Shown here: piece by piece, positions 1 through 9,201 of the stretch | Numbering within the stretch: position 1 is the first letter of the stretch | How the letters are laid out: each line of letters opens with the position of its first letter | DNA from: Microbulbifer sp. GL-2 | GTDB lineage: Bacteria; Pseudomonadota; Gammaproteobacteria; Pseudomonadales; Cellvibrionaceae | NCBI RefSeq assembly: GCF_007183175.1 | Contig: NZ_AP019807.1 | Span: forward strand, 4,886,732 to 4,950,731 | DNA: 64,000 nt | Reading direction: 5' to 3' | Notes under the pieces: generated by a model | Seen by the model: only the letters and a program-made list of their open reading frames with translations | Database searches by the model: none | Told to the model about the DNA's origin: nothing | Program-made: the position numbers and the translations under genes

Positions 1-1
1 T

Positions 2-805
2 ACAGGCGCCTACGATCATGGTCTGATTATAGAGCGCACCGAAGTTTTACTGACCCTTGACCATCTATCACGCCGGGAGCGCAGCAGACTCGGCGGGGTT
101 CTGAAGCGCTTTCAAAAACAGCGCAAGAAACTGATTCAGTGCAATCTGCGCCTGGTGATCGCCATAGCCAAACGCTTCCGCAACCCATCGGTACCTTTTA
201 TTGATCTTATCCAGGAAGGCAACGTCGGCCTAATGAAAGCCATAGAGCGCTTCAAACCACAGATGGGTTACCGTTTTTCCACCTATGCCTATTGGTGGAT
301 CCAACAGGAGATCCAGCTGGCATTGCGCCGCAATGAAGACCTGGTTCGACAGCCCGCCAACGTTCAGGATGATCTTCGGGCTATTTACCGCGCGATTGGC
401 GAAGTCCGCGCCCTGGGGCTGCCCGCATCCGATGAGAATCTTGCCAAGCAGACAGGCTTGGATCTGGAGCGCATCCAAAGCCTGCTGAAACTACCAGGCC
501 CCACCGGTTCCCTGGACGACCCGGTTGCAGATGATCAAAGCAGCACACGACTTGATTACGCTCCGGCCGATGAGCTCTATAACACTGACGAACTGGTAAC
601 CAACCAGGAATTGGCGGAGCGATTACGCGAAGCCGTTGCACGACTGCCCGCTCGACAAAGAACTGTATTAAATCTTCGTTATGGCCTGGTATCCGACAGA
701 GACTGTTCTTTTCGGGTTATTGGTGAGCAATTGGGGCTTAGTCAGGAGCGCGCACGGCAACTGCATTCCGACGCACTTCGGCAACTGAAACGGCAATGGC
801 GCTGA
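2..805 (+). CDS. Sigma-70 family RNA polymerase sigma factor (5' end outside window)
   Basis: The frame is open from the first bases of the window, so the N-terminus lies upstream; the GTG at 155 is an internal valine, not a start. The visible part has region 2 (NLRLVIAIAKRF, then DLIQEGNVGLMKAIERF and RFSTYAYWWIQQEI, the core-binding and -10 recognition helices), a region 3 segment, and a C-terminal region 4 with LPARQRTVLNLRYGL and a helix-turn-helix ending QERARQLHSDALRQLK. This is the layout of a group 2/3 sigma factor of RpoS/RpoH size, not an ECF factor. The segment after region 2 reads RQPANVQDD and does not closely match RpoS or RpoH, so I do not assign a symbol. It directs core RNA polymerase to a promoter subset. 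Family very likely, subgroup uncertain. Confidence 0.9.
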   Translation, partial: TGAYDHGLIIERTEVLLTLDHLSRRERSRLGGVLKRFQKQRKKLIQCNLRLVIAIAKRFRNPSVPFIDLIQEGNVGLMKAIERFKPQMGYRFSTYAYWWIQQEIQLALRRNEDLVRQPANVQDDLRAIYRAIGEVRALGLPASDENLAKQTGLDLERIQSLLKLPGPTGSLDDPVADDQSSTRLDYAPADELYNTDELVTNQELAERLREAVARLPARQRTVLNLRYGLVSDRDCSFRVIGEQLGLSQERARQLHSDALRQLKRQWR

Positions 806-906
806 AATAAAGGAAGAAGTTGATGGCAAGCCTTCTCTCTAGAGCTTGCCATTGACCCCTTTGTCTCTAGTCTTAATACAGCTCAATCAGTAAACGCCGC
901 GAAGTT

Positions 907-1491
907 ATGTATAAATCAGTGGTCTTCTATACGGGCCGCAACACACTTAAATGTTGCGCACTCTTTTTTACTTTTGGATTTTTAATACACTCCACCGCTT
1001 CCGCAGAATCAGAATTCATTGCTAGCGCCGGCAAAGGGCTGGGAAGTGACTTGATGCAAGTACACTCTATCTCAACCGCAGAAATGGCAGGCCTTAGCTA
1101 CTCCCACCTGCTCGCATCATCCAACCTGGCCAATCATTTCTGGCAGTGGTGGGGACAAAGTAGCTACTCCTTTATGCGGATAAAACACCTTAACGAACAT
1201 CAGCAACAAAATATTATTGAATTTAAACCCCTGCTGCGCTGGTATCCACGTAATGAACCCCGTGGTGGATTCGGAGAAGCAGGTGTGGGTGCATCCTATT
1301 TGAGCCGAGAACATTTTGGTGACATCAGGATGAGTACAAAACTCAACTTCGCACTGCATTTCGCCCTGGGATATCGTTTCTCCGGTGGCCATACCCTATC
1401 ATTGCGCTACAGCCACTTTTCCAATGCCCGGACTAACACCCCCAATCCCGGTTTTGACTTTGCATCACTGAATGGCCATTTCAGTTTCTAG
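907..1491 (+). CDS. PagL-like lipid A 3-O-deacylase (acyloxyacyl hydrolase)
   Basis: A 194-residue protein with an N-terminal signal peptide (hydrophobic stretch about 15-30, cleavage near STASA) and alternating beta-strand sequence ending in phenylalanine, as expected of a small outer-membrane beta-barrel. The C-terminus carries the PagL signature HFSNARTNTPNPGFD: His170 and Ser172 match the catalytic His/Ser pair of PagL, which removes the 3-O acyl chain of lipid A. The position of the PagL catalytic glutamate is taken by Asp184. It would act in the outer membrane and alter endotoxin acylation. The next gene, on the opposite strand, is a glycosyltransferase. Fold and family are well supported; activity is inferred. 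Confidence 0.82.
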   Translation: MYKSVVFYTGRNTLKCCALFFTFGFLIHSTASAESEFIASAGKGLGSDLMQVHSISTAEMAGLSYSHLLASSNLANHFWQWWGQSSYSFMRIKHLNEHQQQNIIEFKPLLRWYPRNEPRGGFGEAGVGASYLSREHFGDIRMSTKLNFALHFALGYRFSGGHTLSLRYSHFSNARTNTPNPGFDFASLNGHFSF

Positions 1492-1508
1492 CCAAGCCGA
1501 CAAATCCA

Positions 1509-2615
1509 TTATGTGGATGCATCTCGCAACTCACGATAAAGATTAATTGTCTGCTTTACTAAATCTTCATGGAAAAAACTGTGCAATCCGGCTTTCAAGG
1601 GACGATCGGTTAAAGCCAGGCCGACTTCAGATAAGGCATCTGCTCCACCACGCTCTATCACCCCCTGAGAAAAACAGTGCGTCAATACGTCCCCCGCACA
1701 GGTATCCTTATACGCTACCACCGGACAACCCATTGCAAGTGCTGCCATAGCGTTTTTGCCACAGGAGTCCAAAGGGCGAGCAAGGCTGAATAGCAGCTGT
1801 GATGAGGCATACAATTCACGCATATCCCGGCGTGCACCGAGGAACAGTACCCTCCCCTCCAAACCCAACTCCTGGACTTGCAGCTCCAGCTCACGGACAT
1901 TGCGCAGATCACCCTCCTGCTGCTCTCCAACAACCAGGCCGAAAATATCCTCTCGTCGATCTGCCGCATGCGCAAGCCCTTTAAGAAAAGCTCCCAGCTC
2001 TCCATCCAGAGATAAATCCCCCGAAAACAGCCACCAGTTTTTTCCCTCCAGTTGAGGGTAACTATTAAGCAGACGTAGATGCCACTGCCCGGAAACCGGT
2101 TTGCTGCTATCAAACTCTTTCGCGCTAATACCCCTAGGAATAACACAAGCTGGAGCAGCTAACTTCTCGCCATAATGCTCCTGTAATTGGCCTGCCACTC
2201 CACTCGAAGCTGCTATCACACGCTCTCCCGAAATCAGCCCCATATCCCGACGACTGGGGGGCTGTATACAATCGGCATGGGTTACCAGGCCGGGACGACT
2301 CGTTTCGTCCATACTCCGCCAAGCTCGCCAAACCAGTAGAGCGGCCAACCGGCCTTGTACGTGTACAATATCCGCCTGCAACCCGGCTATGGTCTTAGCC
2401 AGGCGCCGTACAAGTCGCGTAGTCAAAAATGGCTTCTTGTTTACAGGCAGCTGTATGTGCTTAATGCCATGTAACTCAAGACGCGCGACCAATGCCCCTC
2501 CAGCCGAGATCACAATGGGCTCACACCCCTGCCGGGACAATTCTTGAACAAAATCCAGTGCGGCCTTTCCTGTATCACCAGGCTCCAGTTCAGGCCAAAC
2601 TTGTACGATTCTCAA
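1509..2615 (-). CDS. GT4-like glycosyltransferase
   Basis: A 368-residue protein with the two-Rossmann (GT-B) layout of family 4 glycosyltransferases. The N-terminal half has MRIVQVWPELEPGDTGKAA, then ADIVHVQGR and VIPRGI; the C-terminal half has GRVLFLGARRDMRELYASS and LDSCGKNAMAALAMGCPVVAY, the nucleotide-sugar binding region. The usual E-x7-E is degenerate: the first Glu of the EGFGL-type motif is replaced in SLARPLDSCGKNAMAAL. It probably transfers a sugar from an activated donor to a surface glycan or lipopolysaccharide core at the inner face of the membrane. It stands alone, convergent with the PagL-like gene. Donor and acceptor cannot be read from sequence. Confidence 0.78.
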   Translation of the reverse strand: MRIVQVWPELEPGDTGKAALDFVQELSRQGCEPIVISAGGALVARLELHGIKHIQLPVNKKPFLTTRLVRRLAKTIAGLQADIVHVQGRLAALLVWRAWRSMDETSRPGLVTHADCIQPPSRRDMGLISGERVIAASSGVAGQLQEHYGEKLAAPACVIPRGISAKEFDSSKPVSGQWHLRLLNSYPQLEGKNWWLFSGDLSLDGELGAFLKGLAHAADRREDIFGLVVGEQQEGDLRNVRELELQVQELGLEGRVLFLGARRDMRELYASSQLLFSLARPLDSCGKNAMAALAMGCPVVAYKDTCAGDVLTHCFSQGVIERGGADALSEVGLALTDRPLKAGLHSFFHEDLVKQTINLYRELRDAST

Positions 2616-2805
2616 AATGGTTACCGCGTCAATGAAGCAAAATGACTATTTTGGATCTCACAGATCCAATTTCCCAGTAAATTCCGCACAAGCTTGCATC
2701 AAAACCAACTTGCACGGCCAATTTGCCTATACCTGAGTCACCAGTATGAGTAAGACTCTCCAGAGTGTTAGTATTCACTGGCTAAAATAAGATCAGGGAA
2801 AAGCA

Positions 2806-3696
2806 ATGATACATCGCTACTTGTCACAATTGACCGCACTATTTTTTTTGTTGGCTGTCGGCATCGTAAATGCCGCAGAAACAGATCAGGGCATATTCTG
2901 GAAAGCTACTAAGAAAAATCAAACCGTCTATCTACTTGGCTCTATACACTTGGCGACTGAAGACTTCTATCCCATGCGCCCTCAGATTGAGCACGCCTAC
3001 GCCAAAAGTGATGCCATTGCCGTAGAGGCGGATATCCTCGCTGCAGAAGGCGACATGCTGCTACAGCAAAAAATCATGATGGAGTCTGTTTACCAGGGCG
3101 ACCGCAGTCTGCGCGACGACTTGCCTCCCGAAATTTACAAACAGCTACAGGCGTGGATGCAGAAACACAACATGCCAGAAGCAATGTTTGTTCGCCAGCG
3201 CCCTGCAATCGCCATGATTTCGATGAGCATGATCGAAATGCAGGCTCACGGCCTCAACCCGGAATTAGGCATAGATCGCCACTTTCTACAGAAAGCCAAG
3301 AAAGATAAAAAAAAGGTAGTAGAGCTGGAAGGAGTTCTACAGCAGTTCCAGTTACTTAACGGTTTGGATAACCCAGCACTCCTGCTACAGCAAACACTAG
3401 AGCAACTGGAAGATATTTCCAGCTTCCTGCCCAAGCTTACCAAAGCCTGGAAAGCCGGTGATGAGAAGTCCCTGAACCAGCTAATTATTCTAGACGGGCT
3501 CAAGGAAAATCCTGAGTACAAGCCCTTATATGACAAGCTATTTTTTCAGCGTAACGAAAACATGGCCGAGAGGATCGTCATAAAAGCGCCAAATTACCAG
3601 TCCTTGTTCGTTATCGTCGGGGCTGGGCATCTGGTGGGTGAAGGTAGTGTTGTGGAACTACTGAAAAAAAGCGGGTACTCATTGGAGCGTATCTAG
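2806..3696 (+). CDS. TraB/GumN family protein
   Basis: A 296-residue protein with a signal peptide (hydrophobic 9-23, cleavage near VNAA) and the two conserved ends of the TraB/GumN (Tiki-like) fold: LLGSIHLA at 43-50 and GAGH at 272-275 followed by GEGSVVELLKKSGY. The conserved Glu of EADI lies between them. Eukaryotic Tiki proteins of this fold are metalloproteases; the bacterial proteins are mostly uncharacterised. The product should be periplasmic or membrane-associated. A plausible AGGGA-like ribosome site (agggaaaagca) precedes the ATG. It is a single-gene unit between a divergent glycosyltransferase and the porin. Confidence 0.85.
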   Translation: MIHRYLSQLTALFFLLAVGIVNAAETDQGIFWKATKKNQTVYLLGSIHLATEDFYPMRPQIEHAYAKSDAIAVEADILAAEGDMLLQQKIMMESVYQGDRSLRDDLPPEIYKQLQAWMQKHNMPEAMFVRQRPAIAMISMSMIEMQAHGLNPELGIDRHFLQKAKKDKKKVVELEGVLQQFQLLNGLDNPALLLQQTLEQLEDISSFLPKLTKAWKAGDEKSLNQLIILDGLKENPEYKPLYDKLFFQRNENMAERIVIKAPNYQSLFVIVGAGHLVGEGSVVELLKKSGYSLERI

Positions 3697-3944
3697 CGCC
3701 AACCTAGCCCATCAAACAGTATATTGGTATCAAAACGATTTCTTACCCCTAGCTATCGGTTTAGGCACCGGAATCGCCGGTTTCCGCCAGCGATTCCTCT
3801 GATCCTTGAAACAGCATTTCAAATAATCAAGCGATCATTGACAGACACGACCTGTCCCATCTCCGAGATAACTTTTCTATCCACACTTGCTAAGCTGTAG
3901 CAATACGCCGCCCTGATAACAATAGCTTTGACATGGACTGTCAT

Positions 3945-5306
3945 ATGAAGCGCTATAGCCTGTACTGTGCCCTAGCTAGCGTAATTTTTTCCCAATCCGC
4001 TGTTGCCGATAAAGATGAAGCCGATAAAGCTGAAACCGAAGGAGGGCTGAAAATCGTTTCTGGGGATGGCAATTTCTCCGCAGAGCTTGGCGGTCGTATA
4101 CATTTTGACACCTATATTTTTGACAAAGACGACCGCTTTTTTTTTGATGATGACCCATTTTTCTTTGGTAGAGAAGAACTCCTGATCCGCCTTAGAAACA
4201 TTGAACGTCCGGTCAGCACCACAGACTTCCGCCGTGCCCGCTTAGCAATGAGAGGGAAGCTGTGGGAGTGGGAATACAAATTAGAGCGAGATTTTTCCTC
4301 TAGCGGTACTGGCGGGCTTAGGGATGTCTACCTTGCCACTGAAGTTTTGAACGGTAAACTTTATATTGGAAACTTTAAACCCAGCCGCTCCCTCAGTGAA
4401 TTAACCAGCTCTAATCAGACCACCATGATGGAGCGTGCCTTTACTGCAACTCCAGGTATTTATAGAGATCGCGGCCGGCAACAGGGGATTGGCTGGTACG
4501 CACACTGGTGTTGCCATACATTTGGTATCAACCTATTTAACCTGCGCAACCCAGGAGACCCCCGCAACGAGGGGATAGGTGCTGCAACCAGGTTAACCTG
4601 GGCTCCAATCAATGAAGACGAAGTTAAAACTCTGCATCTTGGCGCATCACTGAGCTATGAGGATGCCAAACAAAACACCCTTCCACGTACAGCTCTAGTA
4701 GCCTATGCCGGGCGGCGCGGTCCGGAACAACTAATTGCAATAAGTCCCGGCGGGCGCGATCTCTTTTTTGGGGAATTTGGCGATGAAGAGTTTTATCTCG
4801 GTAACTCAGAAGGGGATGTGTCGATACTAGGCCTGGAATTAGCCGGAACCTACGGGCCATTTTTTGCCCAATCGGAGTACGCTTTAGGCAAATTTTCTGG
4901 CGGTATATTTCTCTCCGAATTTACTTTTGTAGATTTTTTTGGCGCTCCCCCAAACTTTTTTTGCGACCCGTTTACTGGCTGCTTTATTGGAGACCAGAGT
5001 GTTCACACGTGGTATATCATGGGCAGCTGGGCTGTAACAGGAGAACACAAGCCCTACGACACAAAAGACGGTGTTTTCAAATCTATTAAGCCCACCCCGC
5101 CTATAGGGGCTTTTGAGTTGACCGCACGGTACGACACCATCGAAAACAGGGATATTCCAAATATGAAAGCAAGTAACTTTATTTTCGGGTTTAATTATTA
5201 TTTCAATCCCAAAGTACGCCTAATGTTGAATGTAACCCTGGGAAATAACGATTTTATAGACGACAAAACCAAACAATTCGCCATTCGTATGCAGGGCCGT
5301 TGGTAA
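3945..5306 (+). CDS. OprP/OprO-type porin
   Basis: An outer-membrane beta-barrel of about 453 residues. I prefer the ATG at 3945 (MKRYSLYCAL) because it gives a normal signal peptide cleaved near AVADKDEA; an in-frame ATG at 3933 adds four residues. After a short acidic linker comes the OprP-family opening GGLKIVSGDGNFSAELGGRIHFD, followed by FRRARLAMRGKLWEWEYKLERDF and VYLATEVLNGKLYIGNFKPSRSLSELTSS, which are hallmarks of phosphate/polyphosphate-selective porins. The end, FNPKVRLMLNVTLGNN...MQGRW, is the closing strand with a terminal aromatic residue. No Pho box or pst neighbour is visible, so anion specificity is only a family-level inference. Confidence 0.85.
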   Translation: MKRYSLYCALASVIFSQSAVADKDEADKAETEGGLKIVSGDGNFSAELGGRIHFDTYIFDKDDRFFFDDDPFFFGREELLIRLRNIERPVSTTDFRRARLAMRGKLWEWEYKLERDFSSSGTGGLRDVYLATEVLNGKLYIGNFKPSRSLSELTSSNQTTMMERAFTATPGIYRDRGRQQGIGWYAHWCCHTFGINLFNLRNPGDPRNEGIGAATRLTWAPINEDEVKTLHLGASLSYEDAKQNTLPRTALVAYAGRRGPEQLIAISPGGRDLFFGEFGDEEFYLGNSEGDVSILGLELAGTYGPFFAQSEYALGKFSGGIFLSEFTFVDFFGAPPNFFCDPFTGCFIGDQSVHTWYIMGSWAVTGEHKPYDTKDGVFKSIKPTPPIGAFELTARYDTIENRDIPNMKASNFIFGFNYYFNPKVRLMLNVTLGNNDFIDDKTKQFAIRMQGRW

Positions 5307-5330
5307 ACAGGACAATAAACTTTCAATTAA

Positions 5331-5353
5331 GCGACTCTTAAGAAAAGAGTCGC
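5331..5353. terminator. Hairpin between convergent porin and iorAB genes
   Basis: A perfect 9-bp stem (GCGACTCTT / AAGAGTCGC) with a 5-nt loop lies between two converging genes. There is no clean U-tract; the minus-strand side continues TTAATTG. It probably serves as a shared terminator, mainly for the minus-strand gene. Confidence 0.5.
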
Positions 5354-5366
5354 CCCCTGCAAAAAA

Positions 5367-8300
5367 TTATCCTACCTGTTGAGCGTTAGCAGGATCAAAA
5401 ATTTCCACCTCAGTGGACCGCTTGATATCAAGTACAGGGCTTTCGAAACGCTCGAGCGCCAGCTCACGCTGATGCCTGACCTTTACCAGGTTAGCCTCTT
5501 TTACATGGCCATAGCCGCGAATTTCCTCAGGGTAGCTGAGTAAATCGATAGCAGCAGTATGGTTCTGTGCATTCAGCTCACCCACTACCTTATCGACCAA
5601 TTGCTCATACTCACCGATCAAGGCTCGCTCCATCTTACGCTCAGCAGTATATCCAAATATATCCAGTGCAGTACCGCGCAGGAATTTCAGCTTGGCCAGA
5701 ACACCGAAAGCCTTAAACATCCAGCCTCCAAACTTCATTTTGCGCGGGTGCCCTAAAATCTTGTCGAAACGGGCCAATAATGGCGGAGCCAGGTTGAACT
5801 CCAGTTCAAACTCTCCACTGAAATTTTCCTGCAGGGCTTGAGTAAAGCGCCCATCGGTATACAGGCGTGCCACCTCATATTCATCTTTGTAAGCTAACAG
5901 CTTGGCGTAATTACGTGCGACAACTTCCGCAAGCTTCAGGTTACCTGGCACCTTGAGCACTTCCGCAGCCTTCACCTTATCCACCAGATTTTGATAGCGC
6001 TGCGCCAGATCTGCATTCTGGTAACCAGAGAGGTGCTTAACCCGGTGAGCAACAATTTCTTCCAGTCCCTGCGGCAGCGCAACTGGCGCCTGATCGTGAG
6101 CAAGTAATTTGCTTAAGGCCCTGGAATCAGCAGCAGCAAGGCGACCTGTGGCAAAACCCTGTAAGTTACCCTCTACCGCAACGCCATTCAGCTCAATTGC
6201 CTGCAACAATGACTCCTGCGAAAGCGGCAATAATCCCTTCTGCCAGGCAAAGCCCAGCATAAAGATATTCGCGGCCAGGGTATCACCCAAGGCCGACTTG
6301 GTAAGTCGGTGCGCCTCTACAGACTCCAACTCACGAACAGCGCTACTCAAAGTATCCAGAACTGCCTGGGGTGAATGTGCATCTTCACGTCCCAAAACGG
6401 TAGCAGCAGTTGGGCTGAGATGGGTATTTACTACCGCGCGACTGTGGGTTTCATCCAGCTTGGCCAGGCAGGCAGCAAGATTGCCCGCAGCAATCAGGTC
6501 GCAGGCCATCAGCGCATCAGCACGGCCATCAGAAATACGTACTGCCTGTAGTGCATCAGGCTTTGCTGCAAAGCGGATGTGGGAGTAAACCGCCCCACCC
6601 TTTTGAGCGAGACCAGTCTGATCCAAGGTACTACAGGCCTTGCCCTCAATATGGGCCGCCATCGCCAGCAACGCACCAATAGTAACAACCCCAGTACCGC
6701 CTACGCCGGTTACCAGGAAATTAAACGGCTGACTCAAAGATGGCAGCTGTGGCACTGGTAATTTGTTCGCCTCAGTGCGCAATACATCGCCAACACCAGC
6801 CCCTTTTGCCAGGCGCCCACCCTTTACCGTGACGAACGAAGGGCAGAAACCATTGACACAAGAGAGGTCCTGGTTACAGCCAGTCTGGTTAATGCGCCGC
6901 TTATCCCCCATGGCAGTAGAGACTTTTTCCACTGCGATACAACTGGACTGCTGTACACAATCACCGCAACCTTCACACACCAGCTCATTGATAAACGGGC
7001 GCCCCTCAGCCTGGGGCAACAGGCCGCGCTTGCGTTTGCGGCGCAGCTCGGTGGCGCAGGTCTGGTCATAGATTATTACCGTACAACCTTCGACCTCGCG
7101 CAACTCCTCCATAACTGCAGGCATGTAATCTCGGTGGCGAATTTCCACTTCGGAGGGAAAGGACAAGGCACCCTTATATTTATCCGGGTTGTCCATCACC
7201 AGCACAACTTTCTGCACCCCTTCAGCCAACACCTGGCGACAGATCATATCCGGCGCCAGCTCACCGTCATGGGGCTGGCCGCCAGTCATGGCAACCGCAT
7301 CGTTAAACAGAATTTTGTAGGTAATATTCACCCTGGCGGCGACAGATGCGCGAATGGCCAGGATACCGGAATGGAAATAAGTGCCATCCCCCAGGTTTAC
7401 GAATACGTGTTTTTCACTGGTAAAAGGCGCTTGTCCAACCCAGTTGACGCCCTCGGCGCCCATCTGGGTAAAAGTATAAGTCTCGCGATCGAGCCACTGG
7501 GCCATATAGTGGCAACCAATCCCGGCAAGTGCTCGACTCCCCTCGGGGACTTTAGTCGAGCGGTTATGGGGGCAACCGGCACAGAACATGGGCAGGCGTG
7601 AAACACTGGAGCCAGCCTGCTGGGAAATTCGTTCCGCCAGAGCATTGAGCCGCATCAGGCGATGGCGGCCGCTTTCACCCAGTTTGTCATCACCCAGCAC
7701 AAAACCCAGTACCTGGGCAATTATCGCCGGGGAGAGCTCACCGTAAGCCGGCATCAGTGGCTGGTCGTGCTCATCTACCTTACCCAGAATACGCGGGAAA
7801 TGAGGGTCTTTAACATGGACGTTGTACAGCTCCTCTTTGAGCTGAACTTCCATCAAGCTGCGCTTCTCTTCAAGCACCAGCAGAGTATCCAAACCGCGAG
7901 CGAATTCCTGAATACCGGGCACATCAAGGGGGTAAGTCATGCCTACCTTGAGAATACGAATACCAAGCTGTTTGGCCTGGCCTTCATCGATCCCCATATC
8001 TTCAAAAGCCTGCATCAGGTCCAGGTGGGCTTTGCCCGTAGTAACGATCCCCAGGTTGGCCCCGGGATTTTCCAGCACGACTTTGTTCAGTTTGTTGGCG
8101 CGGGCAAATGCCAGTGCTGCTGGACGCTTGTACCGCCAAAGGCGCTCTTCCTGCTCCAGGGGATTGTCCTGCTTGCGAATATTGAGTCCGCCCTCGGGGC
8201 GCTCGATTTCCGGATAGCTGAACTGCACACGTTGAGAGCCCACTTCCACTGTGGCGGAGCTGTCCATATTCTCCGCCAGGGTAATCATCGCCACCCAGCA

Positions 8301-8924
8301 ACCGCTAAAGCGGGATAGTTCCAGGCCGTAATGACCATAATCCAGTACCTCCTGCACTGTGGCAGGGTTAAGCACTGGAATATGCATATCTACGAAAGCG
8401 AATTCCGACTGCCCCGGATAAGAGGAAGACTTACAACCGTGGTCATCGCCAGCCACTATCAAGGCACCACCTTTAGGAGAGGAACCCGCCGCATTTGCAT
8501 GGCGGAAGGCATCGCAAGAGCGGTCTATCCCCGGCGTCTTGCCATACCAGATACCGCAGACGCCTTCCACTTCAGCCCCTTCGAACAGGCCCACTTGCTG
8601 GGAGCCCCATACCGCGGTGGCGGCCAGCTCTTCGTTTACACCCGGTTGGAAGCGAATATTGTTCTGCTCCAACAGTTTCTTGGCACGGGACAGTTGCAAA
8701 TCGTAGCCACCCAGCGGAGAGCCTCGGTAACCAGAAATAAAAGTCGCGGTATTGAGACCGCGGGATTGATCCATACGCATCTGGTCGATCGGCAGGCGCA
8801 CCAGCGCCTGGATACCAGAGAGAAGCACACGGCCTTTAAGGATGGTATAGCGATCGTCCAGGGATATTTGCTTCTTTACCTGGGTGTCCGCCGCGCGCTG
8901 GGGACTGGTTACGTTATCAGTCAT
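5367..8924 (-). CDS. Fused indolepyruvate ferredoxin oxidoreductase
   Basis: An 1185-residue protein combining all parts of a 2-oxoacid:ferredoxin oxidoreductase. The N-terminal pyrimidine-binding part has FISGYRGSPLGGYD. The thiamine-diphosphate domain in the middle has CPHNRSTKVPEGS, GIGCHYMAQW and GDGTYFHSG. A cysteine-rich iron-sulfur segment follows (CEGCGDC, then C-x5-C-x3-C in the CNQDLSCVNGFC stretch). A gamma-type domain (NFLVTGVGGTGVVTIGALLA, LDQTGLAQKGGAVYSH) and the C-terminal extension of the long fused form end the protein. The family oxidises arylpyruvates, or in some bacteria branched 2-oxoacids, to acyl-CoA with ferredoxin as acceptor. It fits the amino-acid-degrading character of the window and is divergent from an Lrp-type regulator. 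Confidence 0.93.
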   Translation of the reverse strand: MTDNVTSPQRAADTQVKKQISLDDRYTILKGRVLLSGIQALVRLPIDQMRMDQSRGLNTATFISGYRGSPLGGYDLQLSRAKKLLEQNNIRFQPGVNEELAATAVWGSQQVGLFEGAEVEGVCGIWYGKTPGIDRSCDAFRHANAAGSSPKGGALIVAGDDHGCKSSSYPGQSEFAFVDMHIPVLNPATVQEVLDYGHYGLELSRFSGCWVAMITLAENMDSSATVEVGSQRVQFSYPEIERPEGGLNIRKQDNPLEQEERLWRYKRPAALAFARANKLNKVVLENPGANLGIVTTGKAHLDLMQAFEDMGIDEGQAKQLGIRILKVGMTYPLDVPGIQEFARGLDTLLVLEEKRSLMEVQLKEELYNVHVKDPHFPRILGKVDEHDQPLMPAYGELSPAIIAQVLGFVLGDDKLGESGRHRLMRLNALAERISQQAGSSVSRLPMFCAGCPHNRSTKVPEGSRALAGIGCHYMAQWLDRETYTFTQMGAEGVNWVGQAPFTSEKHVFVNLGDGTYFHSGILAIRASVAARVNITYKILFNDAVAMTGGQPHDGELAPDMICRQVLAEGVQKVVLVMDNPDKYKGALSFPSEVEIRHRDYMPAVMEELREVEGCTVIIYDQTCATELRRKRKRGLLPQAEGRPFINELVCEGCGDCVQQSSCIAVEKVSTAMGDKRRINQTGCNQDLSCVNGFCPSFVTVKGGRLAKGAGVGDVLRTEANKLPVPQLPSLSQPFNFLVTGVGGTGVVTIGALLAMAAHIEGKACSTLDQTGLAQKGGAVYSHIRFAAKPDALQAVRISDGRADALMACDLIAAGNLAACLAKLDETHSRAVVNTHLSPTAATVLGREDAHSPQAVLDTLSSAVRELESVEAHRLTKSALGDTLAANIFMLGFAWQKGLLPLSQESLLQAIELNGVAVEGNLQGFATGRLAAADSRALSKLLAHDQAPVALPQGLEEIVAHRVKHLSGYQNADLAQRYQNLVDKVKAAEVLKVPGNLKLAEVVARNYAKLLAYKDEYEVARLYTDGRFTQALQENFSGEFELEFNLAPPLLARFDKILGHPRKMKFGGWMFKAFGVLAKLKFLRGTALDIFGYTAERKMERALIGEYEQLVDKVVGELNAQNHTAAIDLLSYPEEIRGYGHVKEANLVKVRHQRELALERFESPVLDIKRSTEVEIFDPANAQQVG

Positions 8925-9131
8925 ACACCTAACTTCCGGTCGTTTATTCTTCTCGAAACTCGGTTCGAGTTATGAGTCATTATTCTTCCGAATCGCCTCG
9001 TATCAGCAGCCGGATGCCCCAGTCGTGATCGGCCCGAAGGGTCCCTAGGCGGGCAATCACAAAAAGCACCCATCCTGAGACGGATTGGTCAGGTCATACT
9101 AGTTCGTTAAGCGCAACAGAGCATTGCTTTA

Positions 9132-9155
9132 TTTACGTAAATGTGCGTAAATTTG
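9132..9155. promoter_or_regulatory. Putative Lrp-family operator in the iorAB/lrp divergent region
   Basis: The site contains a perfect 10-bp palindrome TTTACGTAAA (9132-9141), and CGTAAA recurs at 9146-9151, exactly 10 bp (one helical turn) later. It lies 47-70 bp upstream of the Lrp-type gene and about 210 bp upstream of iorAB. Phased A/T-rich repeats of this kind are typical of Lrp/AsnC binding; the assignment is inference. Confidence 0.4.
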
Positions 9156-9201
9156 TGATAGAAATCTCGACCGATCAAATTTTTATAGGATAGGAGTCTT
9201 T

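Noticed and set aside
155..157. GTG at 155 as the start of the sigma factor
   Set aside because: The frame is open to the window edge and the upstream residues continue region 2 homology, so this codon is internal.
7662..8975. Two long plus-strand open frames (about 215 codons each) opposite the indolepyruvate oxidoreductase gene
   Set aside because: They lie wholly inside a well-supported minus-strand gene and show no domain or ribosome site.
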